Below, one piece after another: positions 27,222 to 37,103 of a DNA stretch of 64,000 nt. Both the position numbers and the translations under genes were made by a program. Position 1 is the first letter of the stretch; each line of letters starts with the position of its first letter. The DNA lies in assembly GCA_016699535.1 (NCBI GenBank), contig CP064980.1, forward strand, positions 3,418,001 through 3,482,000, read 5' to 3'. The stretch comes from Myxococcales bacterium (GTDB lineage Bacteria; Myxococcota_A; Polyangia; Polyangiales; GCA-016699535). Below the pieces are notes generated by a model. It made no database searches. It was not told the origin of the DNA and saw only the letters and a program-made list of their open reading frames with translations.

Positions 27222-28449
27222 CAATACGAACAGCCGCTTGGATTGGCCTAAGCGCATGCAACTTAAAAAGCCCCCATCCAGCAGCAAAACTGGGTCCGCC
27301 TGAACGCAAGCCTAGTTTTGCAGTGGTTACGTCTGACTACGTGAGTTCGGCCATTGCCCTGCTTGATGCCGATGGTGAACTGATTACTGAAGCTTGGATT
27401 GATTCAGGAACAACCGCTGCGGGACTCAGCGCTACCATTGGAGGAGATGTGGTGCTGCCAAGTCATCCCTCCGAGGACAACACACTAAAGGTGATTGATC
27501 GCTTGGGAATTGATGTTGTAACCCGCATTGATCTCGACAGCGGTCAAATCATCGATCAGATTCAAACCCAAGGGAACGGACCGAACGAAACTGGATTTCG
27601 CGCCAATCCGCAAGACTGGGTTCAAATCAGCGATACGGTGGCTTTTGTTTCACGGCATGAACCCAACCTCAACCCCAATGCTTCAGAGCTTGATGCCGGC
27701 AATGATCTTATCCAAATTGATTTGCCAGCTCAAAGCATTCGCAGGCATATCGACTTAGCATCATTTAATACTTCGGTAGGCGCGACAACTGTCTATGCAC
27801 GACCTGCTCTGATGACCCAGTTGGGCTCCTTCCTTATCTTCTCAATGGCAAGACTCAGTTTTGATTTCTCCAAAGCTGCTAGCGGAATTCTAGGGTATCT
27901 CGATTTATCAAGCATGACACTCGGCCGTCTTGATCTCGCTCCGTGTAAACAGGCAGCTTGGCCAAGGCAAGCAACGCTGAAACTGTTTTTGTACTGTGCG
28001 TAGGCACTCCTTTTACGGCTGGAGCGGAACGCAGAGCAGACGCTGGTATTTTTGCAGTCGAGCTCGTTGGCAATGAGCCGACCCTCAAAGACCATTGGTA
28101 TGCATCCGAGGATCCGAACGTAGTCGTTCCTCAAGGATCTTTAGTCTCTTTCGATGAACATACCGTAGGTTTTTCGGGAAACGCTGAGAGTAACCACGAT
28201 GAATTTTGGATTTTGGATTTCTCTACCCGAAGCGGCCAACTTCTCTATGAGGCAGAAGAAAGTTTCGTCTTAGGACAAGGGAGTTTTTCGCAAGGAACAC
28301 AACTGCTCTTTGTACCGCATACAAAGCTTGGTCTATTGCGCTACAAACGTGAAGATAGCGGTGAATTGAGTGCTCTGCCTACGATTAACGTCTCACCAAG
28401 CCGAAAACTGCCTCCTCGCGAGATTCGTATACTTAGCCTAAATGACTAA
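27200..28449 (+). CDS. Lipoprotein partner of the TonB receptor, probable propeller (frameshifted)
   Basis: About 416 residues after restoring one base near 27960. The lipobox is GLSAC (Cys20). The protein consists of repeated strands with short loops and alternating Asp/Gly-rich turns (SAIALLDADGELITE, VTRIDLDSGQIIDQIQTQG, GILGYLDLSSMTLGRLDLAPC), resembling a beta-propeller of the YncE kind. The break falls at CAGGCAGCTTGGCC: the first frame stops at 28003, the second resumes with KASNAETVFVLCVGTPF and ends at 28449. It overlaps the TonB receptor gene by 22 bases and must share its regulation. A cell-surface or periplasmic partner for substrate capture is the natural inference. Confidence 0.75.
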
Positions 28450-28454
28450 GGGAG

Positions 28455-29561
28455 CTAGACGCCGCACTGGCCGCGCCAGCGCAGCCAATGATCGGCTAAC
28501 ACAAGCGCAACCATCGCTTCAGCAATAGGCACAAAGCGCGGCAACAAACAGGGATCGTGGCGACCCTTGGTGGCGATGCTGCTGCTCTTTCCGTCACGAG
28601 TTACGGTATCTTGCTCCTGAGAAAGACTGCTCGTAGCTTTGAGCGCCGCGCGCAACACAATGGGCATACCCGAAGAAATTCCGCCAAGCATACCACCGTG
28701 CCGATTGCTTTCGGTCGCGACCTGCCCATCTCGCATCACAAAGCGATCATTGTGCACGCTGCCACGCTCGAGCGCTCCACTAAAACCAGAGCCATATTCC
28801 ACGCCAATCACGGCCGGTATGCTGAAAAGCGCTTTGGCAAAATCGGCTTTGAGCTTATCAAACACTGGCTCACCCAGACCCGCCGGGACACCTGTAGCAC
28901 AAAGTTCAGCTATGCCCCCAATGGAATCTTGTTCTTTTCTCACCTTATCGATGAGAGCAATCATCTTTTTTGAAGCAGCATGATCCGGGCAGCGCACCGG
29001 ATTCATCGTTCCATCTTTGAAAAACTCAACGCTTGCTTCTTCAATGCTACTTGGATCAGGGATCTGCGCAATGACATCACCAATCTGCGTGACATAACCA
29101 ACAACCTGAACGTTTAGCCACTCCCTCAGAAGCTTCTTTGCCACCGCCCCTGCGGCAACACGTGCAACAGTCTCACGCGCACTAGAACGACCCCCGCCAC
29201 GGTAGTCGCGAAAACCGTATTTGGCATCGAAGCTGTGATCCGCATGTCCCGGGCGGTACTTGTCTTTGATGTCGCTGTAGTCTTTGCTACGTGCATCTTG
29301 ATTCCGTATTAAGATAGCAATGCTTGTACCCGTTGTTTTGCCTTCAAACACTCCACTGAGTATTTCAGGAGTATCGCTTTCGTTGCGCTGCGAAACCAGT
29401 TTGCTTTGCCCGGGACGACGACGCACGAGGTCGTGTACTAAGTCTTCTTCACTCAAAGCAAGACCAGGAGGACAGCCGTCGATAATCACAACGTTGGCCG
29501 GACCGTGAGATTCGCCTGCAGTCGTGATGCAAAAAGAGGTACCAAAACTATTACCGGGCAT
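28455..29561 (-). CDS. aroC: Chorismate synthase
   Basis: Last step of the shikimate pathway, turning EPSP into chorismate with reduced FMN, in the cytoplasm. It has 368 residues; signatures are GTSFCITTAGESHGPANVVIIDGCPPG at the start, YRPGHADHSFDAKYG and DYRGGGRSSARETVARVAAGAVAK. The frame is intact and the length typical. It starts 8 bases after the stop of the FHA-GGDEF gene and is very likely in the same operon. It is convergent with the lipoprotein gene, 5 bases from its end. Confidence 0.97.
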   Translation of the reverse strand: MPGNSFGTSFCITTAGESHGPANVVIIDGCPPGLALSEEDLVHDLVRRRPGQSKLVSQRNESDTPEILSGVFEGKTTGTSIAILIRNQDARSKDYSDIKDKYRPGHADHSFDAKYGFRDYRGGGRSSARETVARVAAGAVAKKLLREWLNVQVVGYVTQIGDVIAQIPDPSSIEEASVEFFKDGTMNPVRCPDHAASKKMIALIDKVRKEQDSIGGIAELCATGVPAGLGEPVFDKLKADFAKALFSIPAVIGVEYGSGFSGALERGSVHNDRFVMRDGQVATESNRHGGMLGGISSGMPIVLRAALKATSSLSQEQDTVTRDGKSSSIATKGRHDPCLLPRFVPIAEAMVALVLADHWLRWRGQCGV

Positions 29562-29569
29562 GATTGGCG

Positions 29570-30498
29570 CTACTCTGCCATAATGACGCGGTTGCGACCA
29601 GCTGACTTTGCTTTATATAGCGCCTCGTCAGCAAGTGCCACGAGGTCCTCCGGTTCGGCAACTTTGGGACCAGGCGCGATTGCGACGCCCATACTGATGG
29701 TCACCGGTATCTGGACGCCTTCTCGCTCAAAACGATAATTTTCTACTGCTTTGCGCACTCGTTCAGCAAAGCTCTCTGTTGCGTCGTAGTCAATGCCTCG
29801 ACACAACAAGACCAATCTTCACCGCCATAGCGTGCAAAAACATCTTCAGCACGAATCGAATGGCCAATACCTTTGGCAAGTGTTACCAGCACGTAGTCGC
29901 CAGCGAGATGGCCGTGGGTATCGTTAATTCGTTTAAAATGATCAATATCAAACATCAACAACGAAAGCGTCGTGTTGTGGCGCGTAACATAAGCAAATTC
30001 AGTCGCTAAACGATCCAAGAAAAAACGCTTATTAAAAATCTTTGTCAGACCATCGCGCAGAGCCGATTCGTACATCTGCTTCTGGAATTGTTCTTCCAAC
30101 TGGTCGTGGTAGGTAAACTTTAATATCGTTGTCGATCCGAGCTGGATCTTGTCACCGTCTTGCAACAAGTGCGGTCCGCCAAGAGATTCACCATTTACGA
30201 AGGTACCGTTGGTCGAACCAAGGTCTTCAACACACACGCAGCCGTCTTTCAGAAAAACACGAGCGTGTTGCCTTGAAATGCCATCGTCGATAATACGAAC
30301 GTTCGCGCCCTCGCTTCTACCCATCACCAGCGCTCCATCGAGCTTATACATTTCCCCGACATTGCTACCTGCCAAGACAATCAAATAAGCCTTGTCGTTG
30401 CTAGCAAGCTTAGCGATAGGTAACTTCGACGCAATTACCGTTCGGTCTTCTTCGTCACCAAGTATCGGTGGGATCTCAGAATCTTGCCCCGGAGCCAT
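29570..30498 (-). CDS. FHA-domain diguanylate cyclase (GGDEF; frameshifted)
   Basis: A protein of about 309 residues after repair. The FHA domain covers about residues 35-130 (VMGRSEGANVRIIDDGISRQHARVF, DLGSTNGTFVNG), which binds phosphothreonine. A GGDEF domain follows (ALRDGLTKIFNKRFFLDRL, DIDHFKRINDTHGHLAGD). The active-site loop is split: the first frame gives RYGGEDW, but one extra A makes it RYGGEELVLLCRG, the expected GGEEF-like signature; the second frame then continues to ALYKAKSAGRNRV. It should make cyclic di-GMP, with phospho-peptide input. The start is the ATG at 30498 or the one at 30525. It is divergent from pyrD and sits upstream of aroC. Confidence 0.88.
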
Positions 30499-30541
30499 GA
30501 CTTGTAGTGTATCAAAGGGCGGCACAAGTTACCAAGTCACT

Positions 30542-31612
30542 ATGCTATATCAACGCGTTATTCGATCACTTTTTTTCCTGCTTCCTGCGGAAATTGCCCA
30601 CAAGGTAGGTTTTGGGGCTTGGCGCCTGATCTGCGCGATCCCGCTTGTTTCAGGGCTTATCTCACGATATTTCGCCCAAACACCGCATAACCTACAAACA
30701 ACGGCTTTTGGCCGCGCCTTGGCCAGCCCCATTGGTCTGGCTGCTGGCTTCGACAAGAACGGGTCCGGTTTTAAGGCTCTTGGCCGCATGGGTTTTGCCT
30801 TTATCGAAGTTGGCACCGTCACCCCACGGCCTCAGCCCGGCAATCCACGGCCGCGCTTGTTTCGTCTCCGAGCCGATCGCGCTTTGATTAATCGCATGGG
30901 TTTTAACAATGTGGGAGCAGTGGCCGTGGCCAAACGACTTCGCCGTAAGGGCGACTGTTTCATCGGTGTAAATATCGGCAAGAACAAAGACACTCCCAAT
31001 GAGCAGGCCGTAGAAGACTATAAGGCGTGCGCAAAAACCCTTCTACCCTATGCTGACTATCTCGTTATCAACGTTAGCTCCCCAAACACACCAGGCCTGA
31101 GGAAACTGCAGGCGGTGGAACAACTGCGGCCGGTGCTAAGCTCGGTAAACCAACTTGCCACTGAAAAAAAATGCCCAGTCCTCCTAAAGATTGCGCCGGA
31201 TCTTAGTGATGCAGAGATTCGAGATATTGCAAAACTCGCCATCGAGACACAAATCGCTGGCATCATCGCTACAAACACTTCATTGAGCCGAGACGGACTA
31301 ACAACAAACCAAAAAGCACTTGGCAACATCGGACCCGGAGGACTTTCTGGAAAGCCCCTCAAAACACGTGCAATCGAAGTGCTGCGTGTGCTTCGAGAAA
31401 CAGCCGGGGACAAACTCGTACTTGTATCGTGCGGCGGCATTGAAACCGCAGAGGACATCGCTCAGCGCCTAAAAGCCGGGGCAACTCTGGTGCAAATCTA
31501 TACTGCACTTATCTATGAAGGGCCAGGGCTACTCCGAAAACTACATAGCGAACTTTCGGAAAAAATTGGGACTTTACCCAAGGGCCCTCGATCCCTTACA
31601 GTGCAGCAGTAG
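30542..31612 (+). CDS. pyrD: Dihydroorotate dehydrogenase (quinone), class 2
   Basis: Oxidises dihydroorotate to orotate in pyrimidine synthesis, passing electrons to quinone at the inner membrane. It has 356 residues from the ATG at 30542 (an upstream in-frame stretch from 30392 is part of the antisense of the FHA-GGDEF gene). The N-terminal hydrophobic helices (LYQRVIRSLFFLLPAEIAHK) mark class 2. Seen are the FMN motif ASPIGLAAGFDKNG, INRMGFNN, and VINVSSPNTPGLRKLQ with the class 2 catalytic Ser. The stop TAG overlaps the GTG start of gltS, so translation is coupled. Confidence 0.96.
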   Translation: MLYQRVIRSLFFLLPAEIAHKVGFGAWRLICAIPLVSGLISRYFAQTPHNLQTTAFGRALASPIGLAAGFDKNGSGFKALGRMGFAFIEVGTVTPRPQPGNPRPRLFRLRADRALINRMGFNNVGAVAVAKRLRRKGDCFIGVNIGKNKDTPNEQAVEDYKACAKTLLPYADYLVINVSSPNTPGLRKLQAVEQLRPVLSSVNQLATEKKCPVLLKIAPDLSDAEIRDIAKLAIETQIAGIIATNTSLSRDGLTTNQKALGNIGPGGLSGKPLKTRAIEVLRVLRETAGDKLVLVSCGGIETAEDIAQRLKAGATLVQIYTALIYEGPGLLRKLHSELSEKIGTLPKGPRSLTVQQ

Positions 31613-32895
31613 TGAAAATTTCTCCCTGGATTCTTTTAGTTCTCGCTGTGCCTGTGCTTCTTTTAGGAGAACAGTTCGTTAAGCGAATCCGCGTTCTAAA
31701 TCGCTTTAACATCCCTGCCCCGGTGGTCGGAGGGTTGTTCGTATGCGTGCTCATTTTAGCCGCCAACTTGATGGGGCTAGACATAACTCTTGAGCAAAAA
31801 ATTCAAGTACCTTGGTGGAACTGGCTGGTACTTACCGAAACACAGCTTTTCGATAACCCATCGGTCGATATGATTCGGCCATTCCTGGTCGCATTCTTTG
31901 TCTGCATTGGTTTGAACGCCAGTTGGGGTTTAGTTAAACAAGCCAGTTGGCAGCTGCCTCTTTTTTGCCTGCTCGCTGGTGGCCTAACTATCGTGCAAAA
32001 TCTAACAGGCATCGTTGCTGCAACCGCGTTAGGTGAATCCCCGCTGCTTGGCTTGCTCTGTGGCAGCATTAGCTTGACCGGTGGCCATGGCACGGCCATT
32101 GGGTTTTCAGACGTTATTGTTGAAGCGGGCTACAGCTCAGCCTCGGTTGTGGGTGTTGCAGCTGCAACTTTCGGTCTCGTAGCGGCAGGCTTGTTGGGAG
32201 GCCCCGTCGGTGGCCGGCTCTTGAAAAAAAACAAGCTTGAAGCAGACAAAGACCCCAATTCGGACTCTGAAGAGAGCACAGGACAAGAGGAAACAACCAC
32301 TGGCTTCTTTTACGAAGTCGGGCAGTTGCATAGTTCAGGGCAGCGCGCAGTATTTCACTTAATTATTGTAGTACTTTGCATCAAGGCCGGGGCGTGGGTG
32401 AGTGCCGGGATAGAAGCTGTCGGTCTTACGTTTCCCGTGTACATCGGTGCGATGATCGTGGGCGTGATTACACGCAACGTTATCTATTTCATCAAACCTG
32501 ATTTAATCCAGACCTGGCTGGTTGATTTACTAGCCTCAGTGTTTCTTGGGATATTCTTGTCGATGGCGATGATGGGTCTGAACCTTATCGAGCTGGCAAA
32601 CGCCGCCGGGCCCATGCTGATCATCCTCGGACTGCAAGTGCTGGTCATGGGCTTGTACGCTTATTTCATTACCTTTCGAGTCATGGGCAAAGACTACGAC
32701 GCTGCCGTTATGGCCGCTGGGCATTGCGGCTTTGGCCTTGGAGCAACACCCGCTGCAGTCGCGAACATGAAAGCCATTACAGAAAAATTTGGACCAGCGC
32801 CTCGTGCTTTTTTGGTGTTGCCCTTAGTCGGGGCCTTCCTAATTGATTTCATCAACTCGCTCGTTATCCTTGGATATCTTAATTTCGTTACCTGA
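31612..32895 (+). CDS. gltS: Sodium/glutamate symporter GltS
   Basis: A 427-residue inner membrane carrier that imports glutamate with sodium. It has about 12 membrane segments and the two related halves of the GltS family, with re-entrant loops around GSISLTGGHGTAIGFSDVI and AVMAAGHCGFGLGATPAAVANM. The GTG start is at 31612, sharing bases with the pyrD stop. The stop TGA at 32893-32895 overlaps the next start by one base, so the four genes pyrD to crcB look like one transcript. It fits a sodium-pumping membrane pyrophosphatase in the same genome. Confidence 0.95.
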   Translation: MKISPWILLVLAVPVLLLGEQFVKRIRVLNRFNIPAPVVGGLFVCVLILAANLMGLDITLEQKIQVPWWNWLVLTETQLFDNPSVDMIRPFLVAFFVCIGLNASWGLVKQASWQLPLFCLLAGGLTIVQNLTGIVAATALGESPLLGLLCGSISLTGGHGTAIGFSDVIVEAGYSSASVVGVAAATFGLVAAGLLGGPVGGRLLKKNKLEADKDPNSDSEESTGQEETTTGFFYEVGQLHSSGQRAVFHLIIVVLCIKAGAWVSAGIEAVGLTFPVYIGAMIVGVITRNVIYFIKPDLIQTWLVDLLASVFLGIFLSMAMMGLNLIELANAAGPMLIILGLQVLVMGLYAYFITFRVMGKDYDAAVMAAGHCGFGLGATPAAVANMKAITEKFGPAPRAFLVLPLVGAFLIDFINSLVILGYLNFVT

Positions 32896-35800
32896 TGCGT
32901 GTTCGAGACATCACGGTTTTTCCTAACTATGCTTTGAAAGCGCAACATATGCTTCATGTTGCCGAGCAAGCTCAAAGCAACAGTTCGATAGGAAATTGTG
33001 CGTGGCAACTAGACGAAATTGAAACTCAAATTATCACATCGGTTATTGATGCAACATCACTTCCCGATGAAGCCACAGGGCGACTCTGGCTAGCTAGCGT
33101 GATTCATGAGAGTCCATGCAAAACATGGATGGAAACCTCACAAATGAGCCGACCAGGACTCGTCGGGGCCATCCAGCACGCATTGCGTTTGTTTCAAGAA
33201 GTGGGCGCGAACCCCGACACCTTAAAAGACACGGCGATGAAGCTTCCAGTGCAGGGAAAGAAGCGACTCGAGCGAATGGCTTCGATGATGGACTGGTGGA
33301 GTGCGTTCAAGGAAACGCATAACATCATGGATGTTTTTGAAGCGCATTGGTTTGCAGCAAGCAGCATCAACAATGGCGCAGAACTTCCGAAGTTCCTTCG
33401 GGAGACCACGTCGATTACTTTGCGCTATTGTCTCGATTTGCCTCCTGCGCGACTTGCGTTATGGGAAGCCATCGCCAAGCGTTTGCTAGAAAGTTGCTCC
33501 ATTACTATCGAGCTTCCTTATGCTCCCGGCGAGACTATCTATGCGCAACGTATCTCCAGAATGCTGAACGACTTTGAGCGTTTTGCTCAAAGCAGCCAAC
33601 TAAACATTCATCCCATCCCGGTATCCCTTGATGCAAATGGCTGCGGAGCATCTCTTGCTACACGGCTGTATGAACCCCGAAACGCAGCTGAGCCACTCGA
33701 AGGCGTGGCGGCTTTCGAGCTTTCGAGTCGCACAGAACAGCTTGCCATCGTTTCTTGCACCTTGCGTCAATGGCTGGATGAAGGCATTGCGCCACACCGT
33801 ATTGCCGTATGCTGCCCTACTCTGAATAAGGAAGCGGATTTTTGGGCTACGGCCCTTGCTCAAGAAGGTATTCCCATTGAGCAACCTCGTTATCCTGCGC
33901 TGCTCAACTCACACTTTCTTCGTTGGCTTTGCGAGCTTACGAAGTTGACTCAGTCACAATGGACCGCGACAACATTGTTCACGGTACTCAGCAGTGACTT
34001 TGCGCGCACACTCTTTGAGCAAGCGATCACACGCTCAGTCCTGAGAAAAACTCTTTCGACGCTCCCCTCTTCACACCATCTCGAGTTGCCCACCGTTGTA
34101 AAAAGTCTTGAAGCGATGGAATCGCAGAGCGCGCTTAGCTGCGCAAGCGCCGTCAACAAGCTTCACCTTCTCCTTGATCCATTTTCTGAGCAGATGAGTC
34201 TGCACGATTTCGTTGATCGCTTTCGTAGCCTCGTTCGGGCACTCAAAGTCAAGCAATCACTGGAGCGCCCTCACATTCATCCGGAAAGCTTGCGCACCAT
34301 GATTCATGCCAGCGATCCCTTGAATCGCAACCTCGCTAGAGCACTAGGACAGGACGAGCTTGCTTTTGAAAGCTTGGATAGAATCCTGGATCGGTTTTCG
34401 TTGGTAGCAAAATCACTCGACGCTAAACACCCATCAAAACATTGGTTTGAGCAATTGTTTTCCGAGCTTCAGGACGCTTCACTTTCACTGCTTAGTGTTC
34501 ATGGAAATAGCATTGCGATGCTTTCGCTATCCATGCTTGCCGCCCGTCAATTTGATGCAGTCGTTTTTTGCGATCTTTCCGAGGAAAGTTTTGCTGCTCT
34601 TGCTAAAGACAACCCGCTTTTGCCCTACTCCGACCTTTGGCATATGCACCAGGACATTGTCAGTCACAGCAAAGCGGGTTTTGATTGCTCATCACGCGCC
34701 ACGGCGGACTCCGTATTGCACGACACAACGCTAGAGCGCGCCGCCTCTGATTTTCTTTTAGGGCTTTTCAGCGCCACAAAAAAGCTTTGCTTATGCTATT
34801 GCCAAACCGATTCTGCAGGCCGACCACTAAGTGCTTCAATGTTTTTCAAAGACAGCGCCGAGGCCATTGGCATAACATCAGCGACGGAGTGCCTTCGCAA
34901 TGCTCGCGGAAAGACACTTTCGCGCCGCATGCTTGGAGCGACACTACACAAAGGTGCACTGCCAGAAACGAGCCACGATCTTTTGCTTTCAGCCAAACAA
35001 AGGATAGGCATCGAACATAGCCGTTTCGTTCACGCTCTGTCATTTGGAAAAGTGGCGCAGAACAGTTACACCGGGATTCTAAGTGCCGAAAGTCTAAGTC
35101 TCGAGGATCCGATAGGTAGCGAGAACTCACCCCTCAGCGCCTCGCAGCTTGAGCGTGCCTTCCGTTGTCCCTTTCAAGATTTTGCAGCGCGACGTCTTCG
35201 TCTAATAGATGATCGTGATGTCGAATTTGATCTCGAAGCAAAAGATCAAGGAACCTTGGCACACCTTTGTTTTGAAGATGCCATGTCATCGATTATCCAA
35301 AAAGGAGTATCCCAGTTTCACGAGAAGCATCGCAAAATGGCACTCGAACTCGCAAGCAATGCGATTGAAGCGCGAATACAACAACAAGCCACCGCGACCT
35401 CGCTTCACCCGAGCATCTTCGCTACCATAGCTCATCGTATCGCATCTCAGCTGCTAGGTCTTATCGATGATCTCTATCGGAGCGACGACGGCTATCACGC
35501 GATTCATCCTGAGCAGACATTTGGCTTCAAAGACGGTTGGCCTGCGTTGCAGATTAGCGATCCGCAAAGCGAGACATCCTATTTTGTACGTGGAAAGATC
35601 GACCTTGTAGAAGAAGGGCGCGGCGGGGTTCGTGTGAGTGATCTTAAACGAGCCAAAACGGGATCGCTTCGCGCGCAACTTCAGCCCGCAAAGTTTGGCT
35701 CACAACACCTGCAGCTTTCACTCTATGCCGCTGCTACTACCCAAACAAAAATGCTATCAAACGAAAAAATCGATGCGCGTTTCTTGAGTCTAGGAGATCA

Positions 35801-36062
35801 AAAAGCGCTCCCTTCGATTCGAGTACTGGCCAAGACATCGTCGGCATGGAAAAAGTCTACGACTGCAATAGAAGACTTGCTTCATGTTAGCAACCCCGAC
35901 CGTCATCTCACCGTGCTTGGAGAGCGGGTAGTTGATCTGGCGACTCAAATGAGAAGCGGAAAACATGTACTACGGCCCATCGCTGAGGCTTGTGGTTTTT
36001 GCGATTTTTCCCCATTGTGCCGTATCCCAGAAAAACCAGCAGAGGAAGCAGAAGATGACTAG
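32895..36062 (+). CDS. AddB-like PD-(D/E)XK nuclease with iron-sulfur Cys cluster
   Basis: A 1055-residue protein that resembles the AddB/RecB-nuclease family. The N-terminal 700 residues look like an inactive UvrD-type fold without a Walker A motif. The C-terminal nuclease has a PD-(D/E)XK core: GKIDLVEE, then VSDLKRAK. Cys758 (FRCPF) and Cys1033, Cys1036 and Cys1042 (CGFCDFSPLC) are spaced as in the AddB-type iron-sulfur clamp. Such proteins usually work with an AddA helicase in repair of double-strand breaks; none is in this window. It overlaps gltS by one base and is followed by crcB after 12 bases. The frame is intact. Confidence 0.8.
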   Translation: MRVRDITVFPNYALKAQHMLHVAEQAQSNSSIGNCAWQLDEIETQIITSVIDATSLPDEATGRLWLASVIHESPCKTWMETSQMSRPGLVGAIQHALRLFQEVGANPDTLKDTAMKLPVQGKKRLERMASMMDWWSAFKETHNIMDVFEAHWFAASSINNGAELPKFLRETTSITLRYCLDLPPARLALWEAIAKRLLESCSITIELPYAPGETIYAQRISRMLNDFERFAQSSQLNIHPIPVSLDANGCGASLATRLYEPRNAAEPLEGVAAFELSSRTEQLAIVSCTLRQWLDEGIAPHRIAVCCPTLNKEADFWATALAQEGIPIEQPRYPALLNSHFLRWLCELTKLTQSQWTATTLFTVLSSDFARTLFEQAITRSVLRKTLSTLPSSHHLELPTVVKSLEAMESQSALSCASAVNKLHLLLDPFSEQMSLHDFVDRFRSLVRALKVKQSLERPHIHPESLRTMIHASDPLNRNLARALGQDELAFESLDRILDRFSLVAKSLDAKHPSKHWFEQLFSELQDASLSLLSVHGNSIAMLSLSMLAARQFDAVVFCDLSEESFAALAKDNPLLPYSDLWHMHQDIVSHSKAGFDCSSRATADSVLHDTTLERAASDFLLGLFSATKKLCLCYCQTDSAGRPLSASMFFKDSAEAIGITSATECLRNARGKTLSRRMLGATLHKGALPETSHDLLLSAKQRIGIEHSRFVHALSFGKVAQNSYTGILSAESLSLEDPIGSENSPLSASQLERAFRCPFQDFAARRLRLIDDRDVEFDLEAKDQGTLAHLCFEDAMSSIIQKGVSQFHEKHRKMALELASNAIEARIQQQATATSLHPSIFATIAHRIASQLLGLIDDLYRSDDGYHAIHPEQTFGFKDGWPALQISDPQSETSYFVRGKIDLVEEGRGGVRVSDLKRAKTGSLRAQLQPAKFGSQHLQLSLYAAATTQTKMLSNEKIDARFLSLGDQKALPSIRVLAKTSSAWKKSTTAIEDLLHVSNPDRHLTVLGERVVDLATQMRSGKHVLRPIAEACGFCDFSPLCRIPEKPAEEAEDD

Positions 36063-36074
36063 GAGAAACGAGCG

Positions 36075-36446
36075 ATGAAACTTTGGTGGGCCGTCGCCAT
36101 GGCAGGAGCGGTAGGTTCGCTCATGCGCTATGCTTTGGGTATGACTCTACAGCGCTACTTGGGAAGCGCTTTTGGTTATGGAACCCTTCTAGCCAACGTT
36201 CTAGGTTGCTTCTGTATTGGCTTTGTGATGCAGCTGTCTGAACGAAGCATAATAAGCGCGGAGTGGCGCATTCCAATCGTCATAGGCCTACTCGGTGGAT
36301 TTACCACCTTTTCAAGTTTTGGATACGACACCGTGCATTATATGCAAAACGGTAATCATGTGCTGGCGCTTACCAATACGATGGGAAATCTAATACTAGG
36401 GCTATCCGGGGTGTGGATTGGATTGTATCTCGCAAAGGTTTTTTAA
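36075..36446 (+). CDS. crcB: Fluoride ion exporter CrcB/Fluc
   Basis: A 123-residue inner membrane protein with four membrane segments. The family signature GGFTTFSSFGYD and the N-terminal GAVGSLMRYALG are present, and ANVLGCFCIGF carries the conserved Asn. It works as an antiparallel homodimer that lets fluoride leave the cell. It is the last gene of the pyrD-gltS-nuclease operon; TAGGAG precedes the ATG. There is no room upstream for a fluoride riboswitch. Confidence 0.95.
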   Translation: MKLWWAVAMAGAVGSLMRYALGMTLQRYLGSAFGYGTLLANVLGCFCIGFVMQLSERSIISAEWRIPIVIGLLGGFTTFSSFGYDTVHYMQNGNHVLALTNTMGNLILGLSGVWIGLYLAKVF

Positions 36447-36456
36447 GATCTTGAAA

Positions 36457-36990
36457 TCACGAGATGAAAGGTTTCATTTTTAAAACCTTCTCTCCGATGA
36501 AAAAATATTCTGACCACTCACCGCGGCGTGCAGCCATCCCAACAATGATGGCGTAAACAACAGCTATCAAAACAGGCAGCACATGCAACACGTTCAAAAG
36601 ACTTGCCAGGCTCACCCCAGCAATTGACAACACCATGATCCAGATTTGCAACGCCACTTGGATCACGAATAAGGCACCTTGGAAGATGACACTTTGATGG
36701 ATGTGAAAGAGCTCAAAAGCCGTCTTTTGTTTTGAGAAAAGGAGCACCAACAGCGGTGCACCTATGGGCAGCACAAAGCCGCAGCACACCACGTTGGCAA
36801 TGGCCGCCAGAAAATGCGCGAAAAAGGCATTCTGGCACTGCTCAGGGCCCGGAAGCTGCCCTCCGGCTTTGGCCCCGGCAAAATACCCGGCCGCCCGCTC
36901 TTGGTGGGGCGCTGGAGGAGGAGCAATCGGGGCATGGTCAGGTAGCTGATTTTGCGACGGTTTTTCGCCGCCTTGATCCTCAGAACTCAT
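36457..36990 (-). CDS. DUF4870-type membrane protein
   Basis: A 177-residue protein with a Pro/Gln-rich cytoplasmic N-terminus (about 1-55) and four membrane segments (about 56-165), followed by a short end EKVLKMKPFIS. The FELFHIHQSVIFQGALFVIQVALQ segment is typical of DUF4870-like (Tic20-like) proteins. It is convergent with crcB (10 bases between stops). Function unknown. Confidence 0.7.
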   Translation of the reverse strand: MSSEDQGGEKPSQNQLPDHAPIAPPPAPHQERAAGYFAGAKAGGQLPGPEQCQNAFFAHFLAAIANVVCCGFVLPIGAPLLVLLFSKQKTAFELFHIHQSVIFQGALFVIQVALQIWIMVLSIAGVSLASLLNVLHVLPVLIAVVYAIIVGMAARRGEWSEYFFIGEKVLKMKPFIS

Positions 36991-37103
36991 GATACTTGTC
37001 TAACGCGTGCCGTCATCGCTGGCAAGAGTGTATTTCCTCGGGCACAAAAGATAAAACGAGGCTATACTGCGGCGCACGAATAGTATTTGAAAGCGAGTGC
37101 AGC

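Noticed and set aside
32895..36062. AddB-like nuclease as a defence nuclease
   Set aside because: Its operon partners are pyrimidine, glutamate and fluoride genes, and the Cys clamp fits the AddB repair family.
36996..37103. N-terminal extension of guaB
   Set aside because: The 36 residues do not resemble the IMP dehydrogenase family and contain many Cys and Arg; the GTG at 37104 gives the usual length.
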